Shown piece by piece: positions 51,695 through 60,432 of a stretch of 64,000 nucleotides of DNA. Under the pieces are notes generated by a model. That model did not search any database. It worked only from the letters and a program-made list of their open reading frames with translations, and was not told the origin of the DNA. This DNA is from RHKX01 sp963826475 (GTDB taxonomy: Bacteria > Actinomycetota > Thermoleophilia > Solirubrobacterales > 70-9). The number at the start of each line of letters is the position of its first letter. Position 1 is the first letter of the stretch. Where the stretch lies: assembly GCA_963826475.1 (NCBI GenBank), contig CAWGXC010000003.1:1612001-1676000 (forward strand), read 5' to 3'. A program made the position numbers and the translations under genes.

Positions 51695-52738
51695 CTATCC
51701 CAGCCGTGCGACCGCCTGGTCGGCCGCCTCGGCGAGCTTGCCGACGTTCTTGCCGAATTCCTCGAACCCCGCTTCGGGCTTCCCGTATTGACCCTTCGTG
51801 TAGCGCGAGTAGACGCCCTCGAGAATGATCGCCAGCTTCCAGTAGCCGAGCGCGACGTAATAGTCGATCCGGCTCAGGTCCCGGCCGGAGCGCTCCGCAT
51901 ATCGCGCCTTGACGTCCTCTCGTGAGGGGAACCCCGGGGCCATCGTCGCCGGCTCGAAGAGCGGCAACAGCGAATCGCCGTCCTCGCCCCAGTAGACGAG
52001 CAGGAGCCCGACGTCGGCGAGCGGATCGCCGAGCGTGCAGAGCTCCCAGTCGACGACGGCGGCCACCTCGCCGGAGTCGTTGAGGATCATGTTGTCGAGG
52101 CGGTAGTCGCCGTGAACGACGGCGGCAGGACCCTGATCGGGAATGCGTTCTGAAAGCTTGTCGTGGACCGCCTCGACGAGTGGGATCTCGCGGGTCTTGG
52201 AACCCTCCCACTGGCCCTGCCACCGGCGCAGCTGGCGGGCCACGTAGTCCTCCTTCTTGCCGAGCTCGCCGAGACCGATCTCGTCCGGATCGAGCGCATG
52301 GATGTCGACGAGGGTGTCGATGACGCGCTCCCCGATCGCCCGCCGATCGGACTCGTCCGGAAACGCGTCGGCGTCGGGCCGCTGGCGAAGGATCGGTCCC
52401 TCGACGAAATCCATCAGATAGAAGGGGGCATCGTTGACTGAGTCATCGGTGCAGTAGCCGGCGATCGGGGCGACCGGAACGGGTGTCTGCGCCATCGCCG
52501 AGACGACCCGGTGCTCGCGGCCCATGTCGTGAGCGGATCCGAGCGCCTTGCCGAGCGGCGGGCGCCGCAGCGCCCAGTGGTGGCCGGCGGAGTCCGTAAC
52601 CGAGTACGTCAGGTTCGACCGGCCGCCCGCGATCCGGTCGTAGGCGAACGGTCCCCTCGCGCCGGCGACGTTCGCTTCGATCCACGCGTCGACGCGCTCG
52701 ACGGCGATCCCCTCCGGTGACTCGCTCTCAGGGCTCAC
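51695..52738 (-). CDS. APH-fold phosphotransferase, ACAD10/11-associated type
   Basis: 347 residues from a GTG at 52738. VHGDYRLDN (208-216) is the Brenner motif with catalytic D211 and a downstream Asn, DWE (230-232) the metal-binding acid, and IAGGRSNLTYSV an N-lobe nucleotide loop. The group is the aminoglycoside phosphotransferase-like family fused to acyl-CoA dehydrogenase in ACAD10 and ACAD11, where it phosphorylates the 4-hydroxy group of 4-hydroxyacyl-CoAs. The same substrate class is likely here. It is convergent with the membrane protein gene and divergent from the HAD gene by 43 bases. Confidence 0.85.
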   Translation of the reverse strand: MSPESESPEGIAVERVDAWIEANVAGARGPFAYDRIAGGRSNLTYSVTDSAGHHWALRRPPLGKALGSAHDMGREHRVVSAMAQTPVPVAPIAGYCTDDSVNDAPFYLMDFVEGPILRQRPDADAFPDESDRRAIGERVIDTLVDIHALDPDEIGLGELGKKEDYVARQLRRWQGQWEGSKTREIPLVEAVHDKLSERIPDQGPAAVVHGDYRLDNMILNDSGEVAAVVDWELCTLGDPLADVGLLLVYWGEDGDSLLPLFEPATMAPGFPSREDVKARYAERSGRDLSRIDYYVALGYWKLAIILEGVYSRYTKGQYGKPEAGFEEFGKNVGKLAEAADQAVARLG

Positions 52739-52781
52739 GGCGCGCACACTATTGGCCCGCGGTGGCTGATATGAGTGCAAG

Positions 52782-53393
52782 GTGCCCGAGCTCGGACATC
52801 GTGGTCTGCTCGTCGACTTCGGCGGCGTCCTGACGACCGACATCTGGCGGAGCTTCGACCTCTTCTGCGCCTCGGAGGGGCTGGAAGCCGGACGCGTCAA
52901 GGAGATGTTCCGCGCCGATGGAGAGGCACTTGCGCTGCTCCGGCGGCTGGAGCGCGGCGACGTCTCCGACGGCGACTTCGAGCGCAGCTTCGGCGCGATG
53001 CTCGAGGTCGAGCCCGACGGCCTGATCGGCAGGCTCTTCGCGGGCCTCGGCCCGGACGAGGAGATGATCGCCGCCGTGGAGGCCGCGCGTCGAGCTGGGA
53101 TCCCGACCGGCCTGATCTCGAATTCGTGGGGCACCGGCATCTACGAGCGGGCACCGATGGAGATCTTCGACGCAACGGTCATCTCAGGCGACGTCGGGCT
53201 GCACAAGCCCGAGCCGGAGATCTACAGGCTCGGCGCCGAGCGAATCGGGATCGAGCCCGAGGCATGCGTCTTCGTCGACGACCTGCGCGAGAACATCGCC
53301 GGCGCCGAGGCCGTGGGCATGACCGGCATCCTCCATCGCGGCGCCGCTTCGACGATCGCCGAGCTCGAGCGCCTGCTCGAGCTGCAGCTCTAG
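52782..53393 (+). CDS. HAD-family hydrolase, ACAD10 N-domain-like
   Basis: 203 residues from a GTG at 52782. LLVDFGGVLTTD (D12 nucleophile, with G in place of the second acid, as in this subgroup), GLISNSWG (motif II Ser), GLHKPEPEIY (motif III Lys) and VFVDDLRENI (motif IV DD) are all present. DFGGVL-type HADs are the N-terminal domain of human ACAD10 and of soluble epoxide hydrolase. Without the second motif-I Asp, phosphatase activity may be weak. Together with the APH and ACAD genes it reconstitutes the ACAD10 set. It is divergent from the APH gene. Confidence 0.85.
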   Translation: MPELGHRGLLVDFGGVLTTDIWRSFDLFCASEGLEAGRVKEMFRADGEALALLRRLERGDVSDGDFERSFGAMLEVEPDGLIGRLFAGLGPDEEMIAAVEAARRAGIPTGLISNSWGTGIYERAPMEIFDATVISGDVGLHKPEPEIYRLGAERIGIEPEACVFVDDLRENIAGAEAVGMTGILHRGAASTIAELERLLELQL

Positions 53394-53439
53394 GCGCTGA
53401 CGAGCGCCGGGGGCGCGAGGTCAAGGAGAGTCCGGTGCC

Positions 53440-53454
53440 GTGGCCTCCGGCCAC
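53440..53454. terminator. Short hairpin between convergent HAD and PhoD genes
   Basis: gtggcc at 53440 and ggccac at 53449 form a six-base stem with a three-base loop, 47 bases beyond the HAD stop and 40 beyond the PhoD stop. A second short dyad (gcgcc/ggcgc) lies at 53404-53416. Either may end transcription; no T tract. Confidence 0.35.
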
Positions 53455-53493
53455 AAGCCGGGCGATGACGCAGAGATCGCGTCTCCGGCGCCG

Positions 53494-55137
53494 TCAGAGG
53501 AGCTTTTCCTCGATCACGGCGCGCAGCTGTTGGTTGCGCCATGTTCCGGTCACCTGCTCGATCCGGATGCCCACCTCGCCGCCGGCGATCTCGAGCGTGC
53601 CGATCTGATTGCGGAAGCGCGGCCGGGTGGTGCTCCGCCAGCGGAGGCGGGGCGGGCGCACGTTCGCGGCTGCCGCAAGCGTCCGGCCGATGCGCTCCAT
53701 CGCCTTGGTGTGCCCGGCCGCGAGGACGAGCCGCTCGCTCGCCTGCAGCTCCTTGCGCAGGCCTGAGCATGTCGCATGCCACACCTTCGTATGGGCGGAA
53801 CCGGCCTCAGCCGGGAGCGAGACCTCCGAGACGAAACAGTGGTGGACGTCGCCGCCGAACATCACCATCGAGTCGGGAGCTTGGCCGCACTTGCCCGTTG
53901 CGACGTCGATGACGAGCTGCTCCATCTCTCGGAATGAGCGCTGGAAGGATGCCCAGTGGTCCAGGTTGGCGCCGATCCGCACCTTCTCGCCGAGCGGCGC
54001 GAGGCGCCTGCCCCAGGCACCGGCGGAAACGGCCTCCGACCACGCCTCGATGTCGTGCATCCCGTGCGGAAGCAGGAACGGGAGCGAGCTGACCATCAGC
54101 AGATGCTTGTGCTCGCCGTCAACCCGGTCGGTGACCCAGCTCCACTCGTCCTCGCTCACGATCCGGCGGTTGCCCTCCTCGAGCTGGCGCCCGGCTCGAG
54201 AGTCAACCACCAGGAGTCGCGCTGGACCGAGGTCGCTGCAGAAGCTGAAGCGCGAGTGACCCTCCTGCGTCTCGGCGCGCTCGGCGAGGTCGCGCACGAC
54301 CTTGCTTCCGTCCTCCCCGTCACGCAGCCGAGAGAAGGTCTCGTCCGCGTCCAGCTCTCCGCACGAGAGGTTGCCGAGGTGCTGGTAGACCCAGTAGGCC
54401 ATCAGCCCGCCGATGACGCGCCCCTCATACCAATCGGTCTGGCGCATCTCGTCGAGCCAGGCCTGGGAGGTCTTCCATTTGTCGTTGATCTCGTGGTCGT
54501 CGAAGATCATCGACGTCGGCAGCGTCGAGAGCATCCAGCGCACGACCGGGTAGGTCCAAGCGTCGCGGTAGCCGACGGTGTACTCCTCGAAATCCTCCAG
54601 CACGTTGACCGGGCCGTCCGCGTGCACCTCGCGACCGGCCACCTGCTCGCGAACGTTCTGCGGTGGCTGGTCGGCATACAGCTGATCGCCCATCATCAGC
54701 AGCGCATCGGGCCACAGCGCCTGCGGCTGGCGCAGCATGCGAAGGGCGAAGGTGCGCAATGCATCCATGCCCCTCCCCTTCGGGTTCCACCAGCGCTGGG
54801 AGGTGTGCGGCGGATGGTGCGGCGCCGAGGTCCTGCAGGAGCCGAACAGAAGGCGCAGGTTGCCGTCCTTCGGCACCGGCCGGATCCGCGGCTGGGGGAA
54901 CTCATAGCCCTCCGGCGGCCACACCTTGGCGCCGCCAACGGTGACGTCGTAGGGGTGGGCCTCGCCCGGCTCGAGGCCCTCGATCGCGACCAGCGCAAAG
55001 TGGTGGTCCTCGACGGTGAAGGTCTTCGCCGTGTGACCCAGGATCTCGACCTCACACGGCTCGTCCACCTCGACCCAGACGGTCGCTTCGGACTCGCCGA
55101 CGAAACGCAACAGGGGGCCTACGAGCAACTCCGGCAC
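53494..55137 (-). CDS. PhoD-like alkaline phosphatase/phosphodiesterase
   Basis: 547 residues from a GTG at 55137; a longer frame upstream to 55323 overlaps the next gene's coding end. An N-terminal Fn3/Ig-like domain (ATVWVEVDEPCEVEI) precedes the metallophosphatase: LLFGSCRTS, LMMGDQLYAD, MIFDDHEINDKW, LLVVDSRAG and FGGDVHHC give the metal-binding acids and His of the PhoD fold. No signal peptide is visible, so a cytoplasmic or peripheral location is likely, unlike the exported PhoD of Bacillus. Substrate is a phosphate mono- or diester. It lies convergent with the HAD gene. Confidence 0.87.
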   Translation of the reverse strand: MPELLVGPLLRFVGESEATVWVEVDEPCEVEILGHTAKTFTVEDHHFALVAIEGLEPGEAHPYDVTVGGAKVWPPEGYEFPQPRIRPVPKDGNLRLLFGSCRTSAPHHPPHTSQRWWNPKGRGMDALRTFALRMLRQPQALWPDALLMMGDQLYADQPPQNVREQVAGREVHADGPVNVLEDFEEYTVGYRDAWTYPVVRWMLSTLPTSMIFDDHEINDKWKTSQAWLDEMRQTDWYEGRVIGGLMAYWVYQHLGNLSCGELDADETFSRLRDGEDGSKVVRDLAERAETQEGHSRFSFCSDLGPARLLVVDSRAGRQLEEGNRRIVSEDEWSWVTDRVDGEHKHLLMVSSLPFLLPHGMHDIEAWSEAVSAGAWGRRLAPLGEKVRIGANLDHWASFQRSFREMEQLVIDVATGKCGQAPDSMVMFGGDVHHCFVSEVSLPAEAGSAHTKVWHATCSGLRKELQASERLVLAAGHTKAMERIGRTLAAAANVRPPRLRWRSTTRPRFRNQIGTLEIAGGEVGIRIEQVTGTWRNQQLRAVIEEKLL

Positions 55138-55210
55138 GAACCCATTCTTAGCGAAGCTCCCGCTGAGGGGCGCCGCCCGCGCGCGCTCACCCGCCGCCAC
55201 GGACGGCCGC

Positions 55211-56764
55211 TCAGCCCGAGCAGGACCGATCTCGGCGTAACGCTCCCGCCAGGCTGAGGCGCGCCTGCACGCGCACGGCCTCCGGGCCCGCTGACCCGGG
55301 CACCGTGAGCAGCGTCGAGTCATCCCCGGACCCCTCGACGCAACCGCTGCCGGCGGTCACCTCGAAATAGGGCGAATAGCGCATCCTGATCAGGTACTCG
55401 CCCGGCCCGGGCACCGTGACGGTGAACTCGTCGGGGCCGAGCTCGCTGACCCGCGCCCCGCCGTCGGCCAGGGCCTGGCCGGGAACGAATCCGCCGCCGC
55501 CGCGGGGCCGAACCTCCCAGAGCGTCCATTCCTCATCGGACCAGACCTCGTGCAGGAATGGAAGGTGCGCGTGCCGCAGCAGCTGCCCGACCTCCTCGGA
55601 CTCGTAATCGAGGACCGCATCGGGCAACGCGACGTAGGAGGCCCCGTGATCGGTGAGCCAACTGCGGTAGCCGGCCGGCGTGAGGTCGCCCTCGGTGAAG
55701 AGCGGAAGATCGCCCGTCTCGAGCTGGCGCAGCCACCCCCCGGTGAGCGAATAGCGCTCGGCGACGTAGGCGGCCTCCCAGCGCTCGCGGGTCGCGGGAA
55801 TCTCGATCCGCACGGGCGCTCCATCGGTCCGCTGGTCGAGCTGGGCGAGCAGCGGCGCGTAGAAGCTCGCCTGGGTGGACGGCGAACCGCTGCCGTTGCG
55901 CAGATCGGTCAGCGGGGCGGCGATCTGCCAGTAAGCGAGTGGGAGCGCGACGAGAGCGAGGAGCCGGGGGCGGCGCTCGAGCAGCGTCAGGGCGGCGATC
56001 GGCCCCAGGAGCAAGGCGCCGAGCCGGGGTGCGTTGCTGCCGATCGGCGTGGCGATGAAGTAGAGGGCGACCACCATCGTGAGGTAGATCGCGATGCCGA
56101 TCCGCAGGATTCGGAGCTCCGGTGGGACGACGAACAGAGCGACGGCGCAGGCCACCGCGACGAACCAGAACGCGGAGAACTCGAACGGCTGCGTCCCGCC
56201 GACGGGGAAGGCGAGGACGAGCGCGAGCGTGGCACCGAGCGAGGCCGCGGTCAGCACCGCTCCCTCGCGCCGGCGCCCACCGAGGAGCATGGCGACGCCG
56301 GCGAGGGCGGTGAAGAGCCCGGCGACCGGGCTCGCGAGGGCGGCGAGGGCGGCGGCGAGGGCGGCGAGCGGCAGGCGGCGCACCGCGAGGAGGGCGAGCA
56401 ACCCCAAGGCGAAGCCGAGCATGAACGTGACCCGGCCCGTGTAGAGCAGCGCGCCCGACCCGAATGCGAACCAGACGGCCGCGACCGTCGCCGCGCGGCC
56501 GGGCCTGAGCCGATGGACCAGGATGGCGAAGACGCTCGCCATCGCGATCGCCGCGAGCAGTCCGACCAGCCTCGGCCCGATGAGCGCCCCGAGCGGCGGG
56601 TAGATCAGGCTGTAGCCGGGCACCAGGTGCCCCGAGTACCAAGCCTGATTCCAGAGCACCCACCCGTGCTCGCTCCACAGGTCGGCCCTGAAGGTCTGGG
56701 CCGCGAGGTCGGTGCTCGCCGTGGCGAACAGCAGCGAGGGCAGCGCGACGGCCCCGGCGATCAC
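55211..56764 (-). CDS. Polytopic membrane protein, possible GT-C type, unknown function
   Basis: About 517 residues from a GTG at 56764; 18 further in-frame codons back to the helicase stop contain only CTG candidates. The frame starts with a helix (GAVALPSLLFATAST), then DLWSEHGWVLWNQAWYSGHLVPGYS, an external loop with WYSGHL that I have seen in integral membrane proteins of unknown function. About ten helices follow, strongly Ala/Leu-rich near residues 130-200. The last 170 residues are soluble and beta-rich (RYSLTGGWLRQLET.., FTVTVPGPGEYLIRMRYSPYFEV), presumably outside the cell. I cannot assign a substrate. It is in the same direction as the helicase gene, 51 bases downstream. Confidence 0.6.
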   Translation of the reverse strand: MIAGAVALPSLLFATASTDLAAQTFRADLWSEHGWVLWNQAWYSGHLVPGYSLIYPPLGALIGPRLVGLLAAIAMASVFAILVHRLRPGRAATVAAVWFAFGSGALLYTGRVTFMLGFALGLLALLAVRRLPLAALAAALAALASPVAGLFTALAGVAMLLGGRRREGAVLTAASLGATLALVLAFPVGGTQPFEFSAFWFVAVACAVALFVVPPELRILRIGIAIYLTMVVALYFIATPIGSNAPRLGALLLGPIAALTLLERRPRLLALVALPLAYWQIAAPLTDLRNGSGSPSTQASFYAPLLAQLDQRTDGAPVRIEIPATRERWEAAYVAERYSLTGGWLRQLETGDLPLFTEGDLTPAGYRSWLTDHGASYVALPDAVLDYESEEVGQLLRHAHLPFLHEVWSDEEWTLWEVRPRGGGGFVPGQALADGGARVSELGPDEFTVTVPGPGEYLIRMRYSPYFEVTAGSGCVEGSGDDSTLLTVPGSAGPEAVRVQARLSLAGALRRDRSCSG

Positions 56765-56815
56765 CCCCGCAACGCCCGCGACTCCGCCCCTCAGGCCAGT
56801 CAGCCGGTCCGAGGC

Positions 56816-58474
56816 TTACCCCTTCGCGTACTCGAGCCGGATCTGCTTGCCCTTGAGCTTGGTTCCGTCGAGGCGCTCGAGAGCCTGAGCCGCCTGGTCG
56901 GCGTCGAGGTCGACGAACGTGAAGCGCTCGAGGATCCTGACGTCGTGAATCGCGTCCTCGGGGATCACCGCTCCCTCGATGAGGGCGAAGCGGATGTCCT
57001 CGTCCTCGATCCCGCTTCTGCCGCCGCGGTTGATGAAGAGCTTGACATGGCCGCTCTCGTTCTCGACCGGCTCGGAGGGCACGTCGTCAGCTTCGGAGCC
57101 GTCGTCCTCGGGGAGGCCGGTGATCTCGTCCTCGGGCAAGCCGGTGATCTCGTCCTCGTGCCCGTGGAGGCCGTCCTCGGCTGCGGCGATCACCTCGGGC
57201 TCGGGCTCGGGATCAGCGCTCGCCTCGAGGCCGATCTTCCCCGGCGAGGTGTCGACGCCGGCATCCGGGTTCTCGTCGCGGTCCCAGACGACCTCCTCGC
57301 CCGCGGGCTTCTCGTCGCGACGCCTGTGACGACGCTTCGGCCGCGGCGCGTGCTCGATCCGGTCCTCGGGAGCCTCCCACTCGCCGATCGAGGTCTTCAC
57401 CTCGCGCTCAATCCTCTCGATCTCGCCCCGCTCCTTCGGGGTGACGAAGGTGATGGCCCGGCCGGTGCGGCCGACGCGGCCGGTGCGGCCGATCCGGTGA
57501 ACGTAGATCTCGCTGTTGTTGGGGAGATCGAAGTTGATCACGTGGGTGACGTGCTCGATGTCGAGCCCGCGGGCGGCGACGTCGGTCGCCACCAGCAGCG
57601 GCGACTTGTGCTCCTTGAAGGAGATCATCACCCCGTCACGCTGACCCTGGCTCATGTCGCCGTGCAGGGCCTTCGACATGATCCGGCGGTCGCGCAGGTT
57701 GCGGTCCAGCCGCGCGGTGCCGAGCTTCGTCCGGCAGAAGACGATCGCCTGCTCGGGCTCCTCGGCCTTCAGCACCTCGACGAGGCGGTCGGTCTTGTCC
57801 TTGGACTCGACCTCGACGTACGCCTGCTCGATCGCGTCGACGGTGAGCTTCTTCGGCGTGATCGAGATCGTGATCGGGTCGTACATGTACGTCTCGGCAA
57901 GGCGCGCGATCGGCGGCGGCATCGTCGCGCTGAAGAGCATCGTCTGGCGGCCGTTCGGGCACATCCGGAGGATGCGCTCGACGTCCTCGATGAACCCGAG
58001 GTCGAGCATCTCGTCAGCCTCGTCGAGGACGACGTAGCGGGTGCCGGTGAGCACCAGGGCGCCGCGGGAGATCAGGTCCTTCATCCGGCCGACTGTCGCG
58101 ACGATCACGTGCGCCTTGGAGCGGACACGGGAGGCCTGCTCGCGCACGGAGGTGCCGCCGAAGACGGCGACAACGTTGACGTCGAGATGCTCGGCGTAGG
58201 AGCGCAGGGCCTGGGTGACCTGGATGCAGAGCTCCCGGGTCGGCGTGAGCACGATCGCCTGCGTCTCGTCGCTCGTCGGATCGAGGTATTGCATGAGGGG
58301 CAGGCCGAACGCGGCGGTCTTGCCGGTGCCGGTCTGAGCCTGGCCGATCATGTCGTTGCCGGCGAGGAGCTCAGGGATCGCCTGCTCCTGGATCGGGGAG
58401 GGCTGTTCGTAGCCCAATTGGTCGAGGGCGGTGAGGATGTCCTCTTTGAGGCCGAGGTCGCGGAAGGTTGTCAT
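56816..58474 (-). CDS. deaD: DEAD-box ATP-dependent RNA helicase, DeaD/CsdA type
   Basis: 552 residues from the ATG at 58474, which overlaps the upstream stop (ATGA). Motifs: Q motif PSPIQEQAI, AQTGTGKT (46-53), PTRELCIQV, DEAD (151-154), SAT (182-184), ATDVAARGLDI, HRIGRTGRVGRTGR. A linker rich in Lys/Arg then Asp/Glu follows (about 370-480), and the last 75 residues form a DbpA-like RNA-binding domain (HVKLFINRGGRSGIEDEDI..). The linker contains a tandem DEITGLPE repeat. It unwinds structured RNA in ribosome assembly, mRNA decay or cold stress. Confidence 0.95.
   Translation of the reverse strand: MTTFRDLGLKEDILTALDQLGYEQPSPIQEQAIPELLAGNDMIGQAQTGTGKTAAFGLPLMQYLDPTSDETQAIVLTPTRELCIQVTQALRSYAEHLDVNVVAVFGGTSVREQASRVRSKAHVIVATVGRMKDLISRGALVLTGTRYVVLDEADEMLDLGFIEDVERILRMCPNGRQTMLFSATMPPPIARLAETYMYDPITISITPKKLTVDAIEQAYVEVESKDKTDRLVEVLKAEEPEQAIVFCRTKLGTARLDRNLRDRRIMSKALHGDMSQGQRDGVMISFKEHKSPLLVATDVAARGLDIEHVTHVINFDLPNNSEIYVHRIGRTGRVGRTGRAITFVTPKERGEIERIEREVKTSIGEWEAPEDRIEHAPRPKRRHRRRDEKPAGEEVVWDRDENPDAGVDTSPGKIGLEASADPEPEPEVIAAAEDGLHGHEDEITGLPEDEITGLPEDDGSEADDVPSEPVENESGHVKLFINRGGRSGIEDEDIRFALIEGAVIPEDAIHDVRILERFTFVDLDADQAAQALERLDGTKLKGKQIRLEYAKG
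57117..57159. repeat. 24-bp tandem duplication in the helicase linker
   Basis: The 19-base string from 57117 (gccggtgatctcgtcctcg) recurs at 57141, a period of 24 bases. It encodes an extra DEITGLPE unit in the acidic linker and keeps the frame. Such a short in-frame duplication is likely to vary between strains. Confidence 0.75.
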
Positions 58475-59421
58475 GCAGAGGGGTTTAGCAGGAGCTTGCC
58501 CTGGGTCCCCCGGCCCTGTAGTGCTTCGTGGGCCGCGGCGACCTCCGAAAGGCCGTACGTGGCACCCACCACGACCTCGAGCTTTCCGGACGCGACGCCC
58601 TCCAGCAGCTCGGAGATTCCCTGCTCGAGGAGGTCGGGCCGCTGGAAGAGGTGAACGAGCCAAAAGCCCACCACAGCGCGGCTCGTGCGCATCAGCTTCT
58701 GGCTCTTGATCAGGTTGGGCTCGCGCGACGCGATGCCGAACGTGACCAGTCGCCCGAATGGGGCCAGGGCGTCGAAGCACGCTTCGAACGCCGACCCGCC
58801 GGCCATCTCGAGCACCACGTCGACCTGCTTGCCTCCGTTGGCTTCGAGGATGTCGTCGGCGAGAGCATCCGAGCGAGAATCGATCGCGACGTCGGCGCCG
58901 AGGCGCTCGGCGAGCTCTCGCTTCTCGGGCGTCGACGCGAGCGCGATGACCCGCCCGGCGCCGATCTTCTTCGCCAGCTGGACGGCGATCGTGCCGGTCC
59001 CGCCGCCGGCGGCCTGGACGACGACGCTCTCCCCGCGCTCGAGGCGGCCGCTGATCCGCAGGAGGGTCCACGCGGTCAGCCCCTGCAGCAGGATTCCGGC
59101 TGCCTGATCGTCGTCGACTTCATCGGGGATGGGAACGAGCGAGGCTCGCGGCACCGCGACCTTCTCGGCGTAGCCCCCGTTCATCAGCATCGCCGCCACG
59201 CGGCGGCCGTCGGGGGTGCGGCCGCTGACCTCGCCCCCGGGGATGAGGGGAAGCTGGGCCTTGGCGAGGTAGTCGTTCTCACGCTGGTGGGTGTCGGCGA
59301 AGTTCATCCCGGCGCGCGCGACATCGATGACGACCTCTCCCTCGCCGGGCTCGGGATCGGGGAGCTCGACGAGCTGGAGAACCTCCGGTCCGCCGAATTC
59401 CTGAATCTGCACTGCGCGCAT
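58471..59421 (-). CDS. Zinc-independent alcohol dehydrogenase/quinone oxidoreductase (MDR)
   Basis: 316 residues. QIQEFGGPEVLQLVELP..EVVIDVARAGMNFAD is the quinone oxidoreductase start, and VVQAAGGGTGTIAVQLAKKIGAGRVIALAST the NAD(P)-binding loop. The Cys/His/Glu ligands of the zinc-dependent branch are absent, so it is a QOR-like NADPH-dependent reductase of quinones or enones. It is probably cotranscribed with the helicase gene, since the two share the ATGA overlap. It is divergent from the PfkB gene. Confidence 0.9.
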   Translation of the reverse strand: MRAVQIQEFGGPEVLQLVELPDPEPGEGEVVIDVARAGMNFADTHQRENDYLAKAQLPLIPGGEVSGRTPDGRRVAAMLMNGGYAEKVAVPRASLVPIPDEVDDDQAAGILLQGLTAWTLLRISGRLERGESVVVQAAGGGTGTIAVQLAKKIGAGRVIALASTPEKRELAERLGADVAIDSRSDALADDILEANGGKQVDVVLEMAGGSAFEACFDALAPFGRLVTFGIASREPNLIKSQKLMRTSRAVVGFWLVHLFQRPDLLEQGISELLEGVASGKLEVVVGATYGLSEVAAAHEALQGRGTQGKLLLNPSA

Positions 59422-59455
59422 GGGACGGGGAGCCTATGCGAGGATGCCGCTCGCC

Positions 59456-60373
59456 ATGGCCCTGACCGTAGTTGGATCAATCGCCTTCGACTCCGTGCGC
59501 ACGCCATTCGGCGAGCGCGAGCGCATGTTGGGCGGTTCGGCCGTTCACTTCGCCCTTGCGGCGAGCTTCTTCACCGACGTCCACGTCGTCGGACCCGTTG
59601 GGGACGACTTCGGGGATGCCGAGCTCGCGATCCTCTCCGACCACGGAATCGGGACGGACGACATCGAGCACGTCGCCGGTGGCGAGACCTTCTTCTGGCG
59701 CGGACATTACGAGTACGACATGAACACCGCCCACACCGACGACACCCAGCTCAACGTCTTCGCCGACTTCGAGCCGAAGCTCTCGGACGCCACCGGCGCC
59801 TCGGAGCTGCTCTTCCTCGGCAACATCCAGCCCGACCTGCAACGCAAGGTTCGCGGCGATGCCGCGGGCGCCCGATTCGTCGCCCTCGACTCCATGAACC
59901 TCTGGATCGACATCGCTCGCGATTCCCTGGTGGCGGCCATCGGCGAGATCGACTGCCTGCTGCTCAACGATGCCGAGATCCGCATGCTCACCAACGAGCC
60001 GAACCTGATCAAGGCAGCCAGGGCCGTCATGGAGATGGGCCCTCGCATCGTGGTCGCCAAGCGGGGCGAATACGGCGCCGTCCTGATCACCGAGGACGCC
60101 GCATTCGCCGTTCCCGCCCTGCTCCTCGAGGAGGTCGTCGACCCGACCGGCGCCGGTGACAGCTTCGCGGGTGGCTTCCTCGGCTTCCTCGACGGCGAGG
60201 GTGCCCACGATCCCAGCATGGACCAGCTCCGCCGCGCCATGGTCATGGGCTCCGTGATGGCCTCCTTCAACGTCCAGAACTTCGGCACCGAACGGGTCCG
60301 GGCCCTCGAGCGCTCCGAGATCGATGGCCGTCTGGGTGAGTTCAAGTCGCTCACGCATTTCGACGCGACCTAG
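59456..60373 (+). CDS. PfkB-family carbohydrate/nucleoside kinase
   Basis: 305 residues from the ATG at 59456; starts at 59420 or 59444 are possible but lie upstream of the fold start (LTVVGSIAFDSV). GGSAVHFALAASFF is the first PfkB region, DPTGAGDSFAGG (229-240) the second, with catalytic Asp235 and the anion hole GAGD. IDCLLLNDAEIRML resembles the ribokinase/nucleoside kinase branch. The sugar or nucleoside is undetermined. It lies alone between the MDR gene and the DUF559-like gene. Confidence 0.88.
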   Translation: MALTVVGSIAFDSVRTPFGERERMLGGSAVHFALAASFFTDVHVVGPVGDDFGDAELAILSDHGIGTDDIEHVAGGETFFWRGHYEYDMNTAHTDDTQLNVFADFEPKLSDATGASELLFLGNIQPDLQRKVRGDAAGARFVALDSMNLWIDIARDSLVAAIGEIDCLLLNDAEIRMLTNEPNLIKAARAVMEMGPRIVVAKRGEYGAVLITEDAAFAVPALLLEEVVDPTGAGDSFAGGFLGFLDGEGAHDPSMDQLRRAMVMGSVMASFNVQNFGTERVRALERSEIDGRLGEFKSLTHFDAT

Positions 60374-60432
60374 CGCACGCTTAGTCACATTCCTCGCGTC
60401 ACACGCGCGCTTTTGGCTGCGAGTCTCGCCCG

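Noticed and set aside
55550..58654. Plus-strand open frame of about 1,000 codons opposite the membrane protein and helicase
   Set aside because: It is antisense to two well-supported genes, has an Arg/Gly/Glu-rich low-complexity composition and no domain. Long antisense frames are expected in such GC-rich DNA; the same applies to 1,877-3,217 and 23,655-25,940.
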